Source: CAHJWH01 sp965198905 | Lineage (GTDB): Bacteria > Pseudomonadota > Alphaproteobacteria > Caulobacterales > Caulobacteraceae | Direction of reading: 5' to 3' | DNA length: 64,000 nucleotides | Assembly (NCBI GenBank): GCA_965198905.1 | Contig: OZ240678.1 | Span: 1,488,001 to 1,552,000, forward strand | In this document: positions 36,113 to 46,344 of the stretch, piece after piece | How the letters are laid out: each line of letters begins with the position of its first letter | Position numbering within the stretch: the stretch's first letter is position 1 | Made by a program: the position numbers and the translations under genes | The notes under the pieces: generated by a model | Databases searched by the model: none | Told to the model about the DNA's origin: nothing | Seen by the model: the letters and a program-made list of their open reading frames with translations, nothing else

Positions 36113-37873
36113 CTAACCGACGTCCACCAGCAGCGGCGGATCGAACAGCGCCTTCAGCTCCTTTTTCAGGATCTTGCCGTTGGCATTGCGCGGCAGGGTC
36201 TCGGGTGTGAACAGGATGCGGACCGGGACCTTGAACCCGGCCAGCCGCTCGCGGACCCAGGCCTGCAGCTCCGCCTCGCTCGCGACTTCGCCGGGAGCCA
36301 GGTGGACGACCGCCGCCGGCTCCTCGCCCATCGTGCGGTGCGGTAGGCCGATCAGGGCGGCGTCGGTCACGGCAGGATGGTCGTAGAGGATGTTCTCGAC
36401 CTCGCTGGAATAGATGTTCTCGCCGCCGCGGATGATCACGTCCTTGGCGCGGTCGACGATGTAGCAGAAGCCCTCCGCATCCAGTCGGGCGATATCGCCG
36501 GTGCGCACCCAGCCCTCGACAAAGGTCTTGGCGGTGGCCTGCGGATTGTTCCAGTAGCCCTTTACGACCTGCGCGCCCCGCGCCCACAGCTCCCCGACCT
36601 CGCCGACCGCCAGCTCGCGCGCGCCGTCCTCGCTCATGATCTTGAGGTCCGAGACCGGCACCGCCGGCCCGCAACTGTCGGGGCGCTGCAGATAGTCTTC
36701 CGCGCTGTGGCCGGTGACGGTGGCGGAGGTCTCGGTCATCCCCCAGCCGCTGGCCGGCAGGGCGCGAAGATCGCTCTCGATGCGACGAACCAGCTCCGGG
36801 GCGGAGGGCGCGCCGCCATAGGAGATCGACTCCAGCGAACTCAGGTCATAGCGGCCCCGATCGGGATGTTCGAGCAGTTGCCAGGCTATGGTCGGCACGC
36901 CCCCCGCAATATGCACCTTTTCCCGTGCGATCAGCTCGAAGGCGTGGATCACATCCCACTTGCGCATGAACACCAGGGTGCTGCCCCCCGCGATCGTGCC
37001 CATCAAGGCGGCGTGACAGCCGGTGACGTGGAACAGCGGGATGACGAGCAGGATCACCCGTGGCCTTGCTGGCTCGGGCTCGCCGCCCCTCCGGCGTGCC
37101 TGACGCTCGCTGATGTAGGCGGCGGCCATGAAGCAGGTCAGCATGTTGCGGTGGCTGCCAAGGGCGCCCTTGGGCGAGCCCGTCGTCCCGCTAGTGTAGA
37201 AGATGGTGGCGTCGTCGTCGGGTGCGATCTCGACCTGGGGAAGATCGGCGTCGGGCAGCGCGCCATAATCCGCGGGCCTCCCGATGACGTCTTCGAGGCG
37301 ACGGGCCGGCGGGCTGAGCGAGGCGGCGCGCGAGACCAGGATGTGCTGCAGCTCAGGCAGGTCCTGCAGGTGCGGTTGCAGGCGCGACCATCGCTCGGCG
37401 TCGCAGATCAGCAGTCTGGTCCCCGAATTGCTGAGGCCGTAACAGAGCTCCGGCCCCGTCCACCACGCGTTCAGCGGCACCAGGATGGCGCCGAGGCTGG
37501 CGGCGGCGAAGAACGCCACCGGCCATTCGGGCAGGTTGCGCATGGCGAGCGCGACGCGGTCGCCCCTGCGCACTCCGAGCCTTTCCAGTTCAGCCGCCAG
37601 GGCGGCGGTGGCCCGGAACCAGGCTTCGTAGGTGACCCGCTCGTCTTCGTAGACGGTGAAAAGCCGCTCGGCGTAGGTCTCTCGGGCCAGGCGGGCGAGG
37701 GTGGAAAGGTTGGCCGGCTGGTGCTTCCAGGTGCGGGTCGTGATCCCGCCGATCTCCACCGCCTCCATCTCGAACCGCTCGCCGGGGGCGCAGAGGACCG
37801 CCTGGATTTCGGACAGCGTGGCGGCGGGCCAGGGCGGCGTCGGCGGCGAACCTGAAGCGTCGATCAGGGTCAC
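36113..37873 (-). CDS. AMP-dependent acyl-CoA synthetase
   Basis: Activates a carboxylic acid to its CoA thioester. 586 residues from GTG 37873, with a strong GGAGGAAAC before it. Seen: phosphate-binding FYTSGTTGSPKGALGSHRN, GWGMTETSATVTGHS, GELWARGAQVVKGYW, the hinge TGDIARLDAEGFCYIVDRAK, and the catalytic Lys near NANGKILKKELK. Fatty or aryl acid preference cannot be set by eye. Probably feeds the acyl-CoA enzymes downstream on the other strand. Confidence 0.93.
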   Translation of the reverse strand: MTLIDASGSPPTPPWPAATLSEIQAVLCAPGERFEMEAVEIGGITTRTWKHQPANLSTLARLARETYAERLFTVYEDERVTYEAWFRATAALAAELERLGVRRGDRVALAMRNLPEWPVAFFAAASLGAILVPLNAWWTGPELCYGLSNSGTRLLICDAERWSRLQPHLQDLPELQHILVSRAASLSPPARRLEDVIGRPADYGALPDADLPQVEIAPDDDATIFYTSGTTGSPKGALGSHRNMLTCFMAAAYISERQARRRGGEPEPARPRVILLVIPLFHVTGCHAALMGTIAGGSTLVFMRKWDVIHAFELIAREKVHIAGGVPTIAWQLLEHPDRGRYDLSSLESISYGGAPSAPELVRRIESDLRALPASGWGMTETSATVTGHSAEDYLQRPDSCGPAVPVSDLKIMSEDGARELAVGEVGELWARGAQVVKGYWNNPQATAKTFVEGWVRTGDIARLDAEGFCYIVDRAKDVIIRGGENIYSSEVENILYDHPAVTDAALIGLPHRTMGEEPAAVVHLAPGEVASEAELQAWVRERLAGFKVPVRILFTPETLPRNANGKILKKELKALFDPPLLVDVG

Positions 37874-38157
37874 GTTTCCTCCAAAACCTTAAGCGCGGTT
37901 TGCCCCCAAGCTGATTTTCAGAAAACGATATTGTTGATTTCAGCCCGCGACAAGGGCAAAGCTCTGACCCGAAGGCCCGAGAGGGCCGCCCAGCCCTCGA
38001 AAAGAGGGTATGGCGCGAGGAGGATGCGGATCGAGGAACTGGGTTCAGGTTGCGGCGCTCTCCGTCGCCGTCTGCATCGCTCAGCCCCCACCTCTTGCGC
38101 CCTTGAGCCGAACGCGAACGACGACGACCCCCAACGACGCTGACCAGGAGATATGCA

Positions 38158-40212
<2,055 letters not shown>

Positions 40213-40239
40213 AGGTCGCCTCCCCGGAAAGCGATGACG

Positions 40240-40360
40240 TCAAGCCTGGACGTCGGCGTTCGTCTCATCCTGATCTTGTCAAAGGACGAGGCGTCCACCG
40301 GGACGGCCGTGGCCTCGCCCTTCGACCGGCTCAGGATAAGGCCGAAGGTGAACCAAGCGC
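40240..40360 (-). repeat. Composite palindromic repeat, family A (inverted copy)
   Basis: Read on the minus strand it matches the copy at 42.9 kb almost throughout: ttcggccttatcctgagccg, then cccggtggacgcctcgtcct and aggatgagacgaacgc. This opposite orientation shows that the element is mobile or inverted independently of gene direction. Confidence 0.75.
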
Positions 40361-40383
40361 TTCGGGCCCACCTTATTGCGCCC

Positions 40384-40530
40384 TTCCTCCCTACCCTCGA
40401 AAGGGAGGGTTGGGGTGGGGCGCGCGCGCCGCGGTTGAAGCGAAAAGCGCGGTGGGCGCCTCCCGCGCTCTTCCCCATCCCTCTTGCACCCACCCCACCC
40501 TGACCCTGCCCTTCGAGGGAAGGGAAGGAG
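40384..40530. repeat. Composite repeat, family C
   Basis: Left half ttcctccctaccctcgaaagggagggttggggtgggg and right half cccaccccaccctgaccctgcccttcgagggaaggg, inverted, with about 70 nt between. The right end runs into gggaaggag, the ribosome-binding site of the next gene. Confidence 0.75.
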
Positions 40531-40537
40531 CGCGCCG

Positions 40538-41731
40538 ATGAACATCGCCGTCGACCCTATCGAGACCTTCCGCGCCAAGACCCGCGACTGGCTCGAAGCC
40601 AATTGCCCGGCGGAGATGCGCAAACCGCTTCGAACCGAGGACGACGTGGTCTGGGGCGGTCGGGAGGCGAAGCTGAGCGAACCGCAGCGCCAGTGGCTGG
40701 ACCGCATGGCGCAGCGCGGCTGGACTACGCCGGACTGGCCCTCCGCCTATGGCGGCGGCGGCCTGAGCCCCGCGGAAACCAAGGCGCTGCGGGAGGAGAT
40801 GGCGAGGCTCGGCTGCCGCAGCCCGCTGAACTCCTTCGGCATCTCCATGCTCGGGCCGGCCCTGCTCAAATACGGCTCCGAAGCGCAGAAGCTGGATCAC
40901 CTGCCCAAGATCGTGCGGGGCGAGATACGCTGGTGCCAGGGCTATTCGGAGCCGGGCGCGGGTTCCGACCTCGCGGGTCTGCAAACCTCGGCGGAGGATG
41001 TGGGCGACCACTTCATCGTCAACGGCCAGAAGATCTGGACCAGCTACGCCGACAAGGCGGACTGGATATTCTGCCTGGTGCGCACCGACAAATCTGTCAA
41101 GCAGGGAGGCATCAGCTTCGTCCTGTTCGACATGAAGACGCCCGGCGTCACCACCAAGCCGATCCTGCTGATCTCCGGCTATTCGCCTTTCTGCGAGACT
41201 TTCTTCGACGACGTGTTGGTGCCCAAGGCCAACCTGATCGGCGAGCTGAACCACGGCTGGGACGTGGCCAAGTATCTGCTCGGCCATGAGCGGGAGATGA
41301 TCTCCGGCATGGGCCTGGGGCATGGCGGGGCCAAGAGCCTGCCGCAGATTGCGGTCGAGGCGGTCGGGGTCGAGCCCGACGGTCGGCTGGACGACCCGTT
41401 GCTGCGCGCCCGGATCGCCACCTTCGAGGTGCGCGCCGAGGCCTTCCGCGCCATGTCGGAGCGGTTCATGGACGAGCTGAAGGCCCGCAAGACCCACGCC
41501 GCCCAGCCCTCAATGATGAAATACTACGGCACCGAACTGAACAAGGCGCGCCACGAGCTGGTGATGGCGGCGGGCGGCTCGGACGCCCTGGAGTGGGACA
41601 GCGAAGGCTCCCATGGCGGGTCGGCCGCCCGGACCTGGCTCCGCACCAAGGCCAACTCCATTGAGGGCGGGACCTCGGAGGTTCAGTTGAACATCATCGC
41701 CAAGCGCATTCTAGAGCTGCCCGGAGCCTGA
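40538..41731 (+). CDS. Acyl-CoA dehydrogenase, catalytic subunit of a pair
   Basis: FAD enzyme that makes an alpha,beta double bond in an acyl-CoA. 397 residues from ATG 40538; ggaag gag at 40522-40530 is the ribosome-binding site and comes from a repeat element. Seen: WCQGYSEPGAGSDLAGLQT (FAD/substrate site), NGQKIWTSYADKADWIF, and the C-terminal IEGGTSEVQLNIIAKRIL, which has the catalytic Glu region. 4 nt separate it from the next gene, a partner lacking that Glu. Confidence 0.92.
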   Translation: MNIAVDPIETFRAKTRDWLEANCPAEMRKPLRTEDDVVWGGREAKLSEPQRQWLDRMAQRGWTTPDWPSAYGGGGLSPAETKALREEMARLGCRSPLNSFGISMLGPALLKYGSEAQKLDHLPKIVRGEIRWCQGYSEPGAGSDLAGLQTSAEDVGDHFIVNGQKIWTSYADKADWIFCLVRTDKSVKQGGISFVLFDMKTPGVTTKPILLISGYSPFCETFFDDVLVPKANLIGELNHGWDVAKYLLGHEREMISGMGLGHGGAKSLPQIAVEAVGVEPDGRLDDPLLRARIATFEVRAEAFRAMSERFMDELKARKTHAAQPSMMKYYGTELNKARHELVMAAGGSDALEWDSEGSHGGSAARTWLRTKANSIEGGTSEVQLNIIAKRILELPGA

Positions 41732-41735
41732 CGTC

Positions 41736-42872
41736 GTGCCTCTCTATCTGAACGACGACCAGACCATGCTGGCCGACACCGCCCGGCCCTTCCTGGCCGA
41801 GCAGGCCCCGGTTGGCCACATGCGCGCGCTACGCGACGCAGGCGATCCGACCGGCTTCTCCCGCGCGCTCTGGAACCAGTTCGCCGAGATGGGCTTCACC
41901 GGTATTCTGGTGGACGAAGCGCACGGCGGCCTGGGCCTAGGCCAGGTCGAGGCCGGCGTTGTGCTGGAGGAGATCGGGCGCAACCTGACGCCCTCGCCGT
42001 TCCTGTCCACCGCCGTCGGCGCGGTCACGGCGTTGAAGGGCGGCGCGGATGGCCAGCGTGACCGGTGGCTGCCGGGGATCGTCGCGGGTGAGGTGATCAC
42101 GGCCCTGGCGATCGAAGAAGGGGTGCGCCACAGGCCAGCCCAGGTGGCGCTGAAAGCCGAGCGCGCTGGAAACGGCTTCAAGCTGACCGGCGAAAAGCGG
42201 TTCGTCGCGCACGGGCATGTGGCCGACCTGCTGATCGTCTCCGCCCGCACGGCCGGCGGGGCCGGCGAGGCGGACGGGATCACCCTGTTCGCGGTGGAGA
42301 AGGATGCGCTTGGCCTCACCGCCACGCCGCAACGCCTGGCCGACGCCAGCCTGGCCTCGCACATCGCTTTCGAGGGCGTGCAGGTCGACGCGGACGCGGT
42401 GATCGGCGAGGTGGACGGGGGTTGGGCCGGCCTTTCGCGGGTATTGGGCGCGGTGCGGACCGGCGCTGCGGCCGAGCTGCTGGGCGTGGGCTCGGGCGCG
42501 ATGGCGCTGACGGTCGACTATCTGAAATCACGCAAGCAGTTCGGCGCGCACATCGGCAGCTTTCAAGCCCTGCAGCATCGCGCCGCCCACCTGTACGCCG
42601 AGATGGAGGTCACGCGCTCAGCCGTGCTGAAGGCCCAGCAAAGGCTCGACAGCCGCGACCCCGCCGCAGAGCGCGCCACCCACGTCGCCAAGGCCATGGC
42701 CGGCATGACCACCACCCTCGCCGTGCAGGAGGGCGTTCAGATGCACGGCGGCATGGGCATGACCGACGAATACGATATCGGCTTCTACATGAAGCGCGCC
42801 CGCGTGCTGGCGGAGATGTTCGGCGACAGCGACTATCACGCCGACGCGCTGGCGAAGCTGAGCGGATACTAG
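41736..42872 (+). CDS. Acyl-CoA dehydrogenase, non-catalytic-type partner
   Basis: 378 residues from GTG 41736. Acyl-CoA dehydrogenase fold (GFTGILVDEAHGGLGLGQVE, LTGEKRFVAHGHVADLLIVS, SRKQFGAHIGSFQALQHRAA) but the C-terminus reads HGGMGMTDEYDIGFYMKRAR and lacks the E-G-T-S catalytic segment. Together with the upstream gene it fits the heterotetrameric FadE-type dehydrogenases known from actinobacterial steroid side-chain breakdown. The pairing is inferred from adjacency. Confidence 0.9.
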   Translation: MPLYLNDDQTMLADTARPFLAEQAPVGHMRALRDAGDPTGFSRALWNQFAEMGFTGILVDEAHGGLGLGQVEAGVVLEEIGRNLTPSPFLSTAVGAVTALKGGADGQRDRWLPGIVAGEVITALAIEEGVRHRPAQVALKAERAGNGFKLTGEKRFVAHGHVADLLIVSARTAGGAGEADGITLFAVEKDALGLTATPQRLADASLASHIAFEGVQVDADAVIGEVDGGWAGLSRVLGAVRTGAAAELLGVGSGAMALTVDYLKSRKQFGAHIGSFQALQHRAAHLYAEMEVTRSAVLKAQQRLDSRDPAAERATHVAKAMAGMTTTLAVQEGVQMHGGMGMTDEYDIGFYMKRARVLAEMFGDSDYHADALAKLSGY

Positions 42873-42889
42873 AGCGGGACGATGATGGT

Positions 42890-43012
42890 CGGGATCGCCG
42901 AGCTTAAATTCGGCCTCATCCTGAGCCTGTCGAAGGATGAGGCCGTGGTACGCCCGGTGGACGCCTCGTCCTTCGACAAGCCCAGGATGAGGCGAATGCT
43001 GGCGGTTACACC
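42890..43012 (+). repeat. Composite palindromic repeat, family A (best copy)
   Basis: Two hairpins: cctcatcct/aggatgagg (42914-42942, perfect 9-bp arms) and cctcgtcct/aggatgagg (42964-42992, one wobble). The second is nearly the reverse complement of the first, so the whole element can also fold end to end. Conserved flanks atcgccgagctt...tcggcct and ggcgaa.gc extend it to about 120-140 nt. Confidence 0.8.
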
Positions 43013-43048
43013 TAAGATCATCTCGCCTAGCCATGCAATGTCTCGCGG

Positions 43049-43609
43049 ATGACTGAGCGCGACAGCGACCGCTTTTTTGTCCTGACGGGTGGCCCTGGAT
43101 CTGGAAAGACCACGCTCCTCGACCGGCTCGCCGCCTGCGAAGGGATGAAGGTCATGGCGGAGGCTGGACGGGCGATCATTCGCGATCAGGTGGCTATCGG
43201 CGGCAAGGCTTTGCCTTGGAACGATCGCGCGGCCTACGCCGAGCTGATGCTTGCTTCCGACATGCGCTCTCATCGCGAGGCGCGTGCTCAGCCGGGAATT
43301 TTTCTGTTCGATCGCGCCGTGCCGGATGTGATCGGCTACCTTATGCTCTGCGGCCTTCCTATACCGCAACATGTCGAGTCGGCCGGACGTCTGTTCCGCT
43401 ATTCGACAAAGGTCTTCGTCGCCCCGCCCTGGCGTGACGTCTACGAAACTGATGAAGAGCGAAAACAGTCCTTCGAGACAGCCGAAGCGACACATGACGC
43501 CATGGTCGAGGTGTACTGTTCGCTAGGCTATGAATTGATAGAGCTGCCGCGTGCGTCGATCAAGGATCGAATAGCGTTGGTGCAGGGCATTGTCACGCAA
43601 GAGCGATGA
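43049..43609 (+). CDS. P-loop ATPase/kinase-like protein (AAA_28 type)
   Basis: 186 residues from ATG 43049. Walker A GGPGSGKTTLLDRLA at about 14-28, then AEAGRAIIRDQ and LFDRAVPDVIGYL, which fits the small nucleoside-kinase-like AAA_28 family often annotated as predicted ATPase. Substrate and biological role are unknown. The next gene starts near its stop; an ATGA overlap at 43606 is possible, so the two may be co-transcribed. Confidence 0.82.
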   Translation: MTERDSDRFFVLTGGPGSGKTTLLDRLAACEGMKVMAEAGRAIIRDQVAIGGKALPWNDRAAYAELMLASDMRSHREARAQPGIFLFDRAVPDVIGYLMLCGLPIPQHVESAGRLFRYSTKVFVAPPWRDVYETDEERKQSFETAEATHDAMVEVYCSLGYELIELPRASIKDRIALVQGIVTQER

Positions 43610-43623
43610 CTTCAGGAGCCACC

Positions 43624-44859
43624 ATGACCTCCAACTCCATCGCAGGCCTGTCCGTCACCCGGTTGGAACGGATCACCGAGCTGCTGCAGACGCACTACGT
43701 CGGCCCCGGCAAGATCGCGGGCTGTCAGGCGCTGGTCGCGCGCCATGGCGAGGTCGCCTATAGCCGAAGCCTGGGCCTGATGGACCTGGAGCGCGCCAGG
43801 CCGTGGACCGACAACACCGTGGCGCGCATCTACTCGATGACAAAGCCGATCGCTTCGGTGGCGCTGATGATGCTGTGGGAGCGAGGCCTGTTCCAGATCG
43901 ACGATCCGGTCGCCAAGGTGCTCCCTGAGTGGCGGGATCAGCGGGTCTGGGTTTCCGGCGAGGGCGAGGAGATGGTGACCGAGGCGCTGAACCGACCGAT
44001 CAGCTTCCGCGACATCCTCAGCCACACCTCTGGATTGACCTACGGGACGCTGCTGGAGACCATCGGCGCGCCCTCGACCCGCCATCCGGTGATCGCCGCC
44101 TACAAGGCGCTCAAGGTGCGGATGGAGCGTGAGGAGGACCTGGACGCCTTCGTCGGCAAGCTCGGCGCGCTGCCCCTGCGCTACCAGCCCGGTCGGCAGT
44201 GGATGTACTCCCTGGCCACCGATGTGATCGGCGCGCTGGTGCAGCGTATTTCCGGCAAGCGCTTCGACACCTTCTTGCAGGAAGAGATCCTAGGGCCGCT
44301 CGGCATGAAGGACACGGGCTTCCACGTACCTCGCGGGAGCGTCGACAGGTTCGCCGCCTGCTATGCGCGGACCGCCGACAAGCGCACCGTGCTGCAGGAC
44401 GACCCCCAGGCCAGCCCCTACCTCCAGCCGCCGGTCTTCCTCTCCGGCGGCGGCGGACTGGTCTCGACCATGGCCGACTATCACCGCTTCTGCGAGATGC
44501 TGCGGCGGGGTGGGGAGCTGGACGGTACACGGATCATCGGCCCGCGCACCCTGAGCTTCATGACCCGCAACCACCTGGCCGGCGGCCAGTCCCTGGCGGA
44601 GCTGTCGATCGACAGCTTTTCAGAGACGACGCCGATGGGGGTGGGCTTCGGGCTGGGCTTCGCCATGACGGTGGACGGGGTGCGGGCCGGAACGCCGAGC
44701 GAGGGCGACTATTATTGGGGCGGCGCGGCCTCCACGATCTTCTGGATCGACCCGCGGGAGGACTTGGTGGTGATCTTCCTGACCCAGCTGCTGCCGTCCA
44801 CCACCTTCAACTTCCGTGGCCAGATCAAGGATATCGTCTACAGCGCCATCGAGGATTGA
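43624..44859 (+). CDS. Serine hydrolase, class C beta-lactamase/esterase family
   Basis: 411 residues from ATG 43624, chosen because aggag lies 6 nt upstream; an ATG at 43606 overlaps the preceding gene. Seen: S-x-x-K active site in IYSMTKPIASVALMM, the Y-S-L segment WMYSLATDVIGALVQ, HTSGLTYG and the C-terminal DYYWGGAASTIFWIDP. No signal peptide, so more likely a cytoplasmic esterase (EstB-like) than an antibiotic-degrading enzyme. Confidence 0.9.
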   Translation: MTSNSIAGLSVTRLERITELLQTHYVGPGKIAGCQALVARHGEVAYSRSLGLMDLERARPWTDNTVARIYSMTKPIASVALMMLWERGLFQIDDPVAKVLPEWRDQRVWVSGEGEEMVTEALNRPISFRDILSHTSGLTYGTLLETIGAPSTRHPVIAAYKALKVRMEREEDLDAFVGKLGALPLRYQPGRQWMYSLATDVIGALVQRISGKRFDTFLQEEILGPLGMKDTGFHVPRGSVDRFAACYARTADKRTVLQDDPQASPYLQPPVFLSGGGGLVSTMADYHRFCEMLRRGGELDGTRIIGPRTLSFMTRNHLAGGQSLAELSIDSFSETTPMGVGFGLGFAMTVDGVRAGTPSEGDYYWGGAASTIFWIDPREDLVVIFLTQLLPSTTFNFRGQIKDIVYSAIED

Positions 44860-44870
44860 GCCTGCCCTGT

Positions 44871-45470
44871 TCAGGCCTTCCCCAATCGCTCCAGGAGGTT
44901 AAGCGCCTCGGCCCTCGCCGCGCCCGGGGGCTCGCCGAGCATGGCCGACAGGGACGGGCCGACCAGGCTGTCGGCGAAGGCAAGCGACGCCACCAGCCGC
45001 ACCATTTCCCGCGCCCGCCTGCCCGCCTCCGGCCCCTGGATCAACTGCTCGAGCACGGCGACCAGGGCGCCGATCTCCTCCGCCAGGCCGGTGGCGACGC
45101 GGTCTTCGCCGGTGAGGGCCGACCAGGCAAGGAGCCGACCCACACCGCCCGGCCCGTAGGCGTCGAACACCGCATCCACGATGGCCGCCACGTCGATATC
45201 GCCCTCGGCGTGCCGTTCCACCAACACCCTCAGCGTGCGCGTCAACTGCTCCAGCATGGAGTCCGCCAGTTGGGCCTGGAAGGCCTCGGCCGAACCGAAA
45301 TGGTGGATCAGGTTGGCATGCGACATGGCGAGTTCAGCCCCCACCGCCTTCAGGGTGATGGCGCGCGGTCCACCCTCGATGAGCAGGCGGCGACCGGTCT
45401 CGAGCGCCTGTTCGCGGACGACCTGCGGCTTGCGCCGGCGTTCACCCGATGGCGGAACATCTGTTGACAT
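44871..45470 (-). CDS. TetR-family transcriptional regulator
   Basis: 199 residues from ATG 45470 (a TTG 9 nt upstream is possible). N-terminal helix-turn-helix LKAVGAELAMSHANLIHHFG at about 42-62, then a ligand-binding helical domain. Divergent from the SDR-hydrolase-hydratase genes. A perfect inverted repeat covers its own start codon, implying autorepression and control of the divergent operon. Ligand unknown, probably an acyl-CoA or related metabolite given the neighbours. Confidence 0.92.
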   Translation of the reverse strand: MSTDVPPSGERRRKPQVVREQALETGRRLLIEGGPRAITLKAVGAELAMSHANLIHHFGSAEAFQAQLADSMLEQLTRTLRVLVERHAEGDIDVAAIVDAVFDAYGPGGVGRLLAWSALTGEDRVATGLAEEIGALVAVLEQLIQGPEAGRRAREMVRLVASLAFADSLVGPSLSAMLGEPPGAARAEALNLLERLGKA

Positions 45471-45480
45471 GAATGTCAAC
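45463..45480. promoter_or_regulatory. Likely operator of the TetR regulator
   Basis: Perfect palindrome GTTGACAT-GA-ATGTCAAC, 8-bp arms, overlapping the TetR start codon and 46 nt before the divergent SDR start. Confidence 0.7.
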
Positions 45481-45525
45481 TAGACCATGATGACGGCTTC
45501 GCAAAGCCTTGAGGAGACATCGCGC

Positions 45526-46344
45526 GTGGCCAATCGTATGGAGCTCGCTGGTCGTACGGCGGTGATCACCGGCGCGGGGAGCGGGATCGGCCGGGCGGTG
45601 GCGGTGTCGATGGCGGCCCGGGGCTGCCACCTGGCGCTGGTCGATGTGAACGAGGCCGGGCTGGCGCAGACCGCCGATCAGATCGGTTCAGGCGTGCGGA
45701 TCAGCCGCCATCGCCTCGACGTCTCCGACGAAAGCGCGGTCAGCGCCTTCCCCAACGTCGTGCTGCAGGAGCACCCCGGCGTCGACGTGCTGGTGAACAA
45801 CGCTGGGGTGGCGCTCGGCGGCGGCTTTGAGCAGGTGGCGGCGGCCGACTTCGAATGGCTGTTCTCGATCAATTTCTGGGGCGTGGTGCGCATGGCGCGC
45901 GCCTTTCTCCCGACGCTGCGCCACAGTCCCGACGCGAGGCTGGTGAACCTCTCCAGCATCTTCGGCATCATCGCGCCGCCGGGACAGACCGCCTACTGCG
46001 CCAGCAAGTTCGCCGTGCGGGGCTTTTCCGAATCGCTGCGCCACGAACTCAAGGGCGGACCGGTAGGCGTCACCGTGGTGCATCCGGGCGGCGTGGCGAC
46101 CGCCATCGCCCGCAACGCCCGCTCACCCGCCGGAGCGGCCGAAGCCGATGTGGCGCGAAGCCTGAAGTTCGCCGAATCCAAGCTGACCCTGTCGCCGGCG
46201 GTGGCGGGCGAGAAGATCGTGCAGGCGGTCGTACGGCGTCGCCCCCGCGTCCTCGTCGGCCTGGACGCCAAGATCGCGGCGACCGCGGAGCGGATCGCCC
46301 CGGTGTCCTACATGAGCCTGCTCAGCCGGACGTCGGGCCGATGA
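45526..46344 (+). CDS. Short-chain dehydrogenase/reductase
   Basis: 272 residues from GTG 45526, which has aggaga at 45512-45517; upstream in-frame ATGs at 45487/45490 lack one. Classical SDR: TGAGSGIG at 15-22, NNAGVALGG, NLSSIFG (catalytic Ser) and YCASK (Tyr/Lys). C-terminal region resembles enzymes grouped with alpha/beta hydrolases in lipid or ketone metabolism. Overlaps the next gene as ATGA. Likely repressed by the divergent TetR protein. Confidence 0.92.
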   Translation: MANRMELAGRTAVITGAGSGIGRAVAVSMAARGCHLALVDVNEAGLAQTADQIGSGVRISRHRLDVSDESAVSAFPNVVLQEHPGVDVLVNNAGVALGGGFEQVAAADFEWLFSINFWGVVRMARAFLPTLRHSPDARLVNLSSIFGIIAPPGQTAYCASKFAVRGFSESLRHELKGGPVGVTVVHPGGVATAIARNARSPAGAAEADVARSLKFAESKLTLSPAVAGEKIVQAVVRRRPRVLVGLDAKIAATAERIAPVSYMSLLSRTSGR

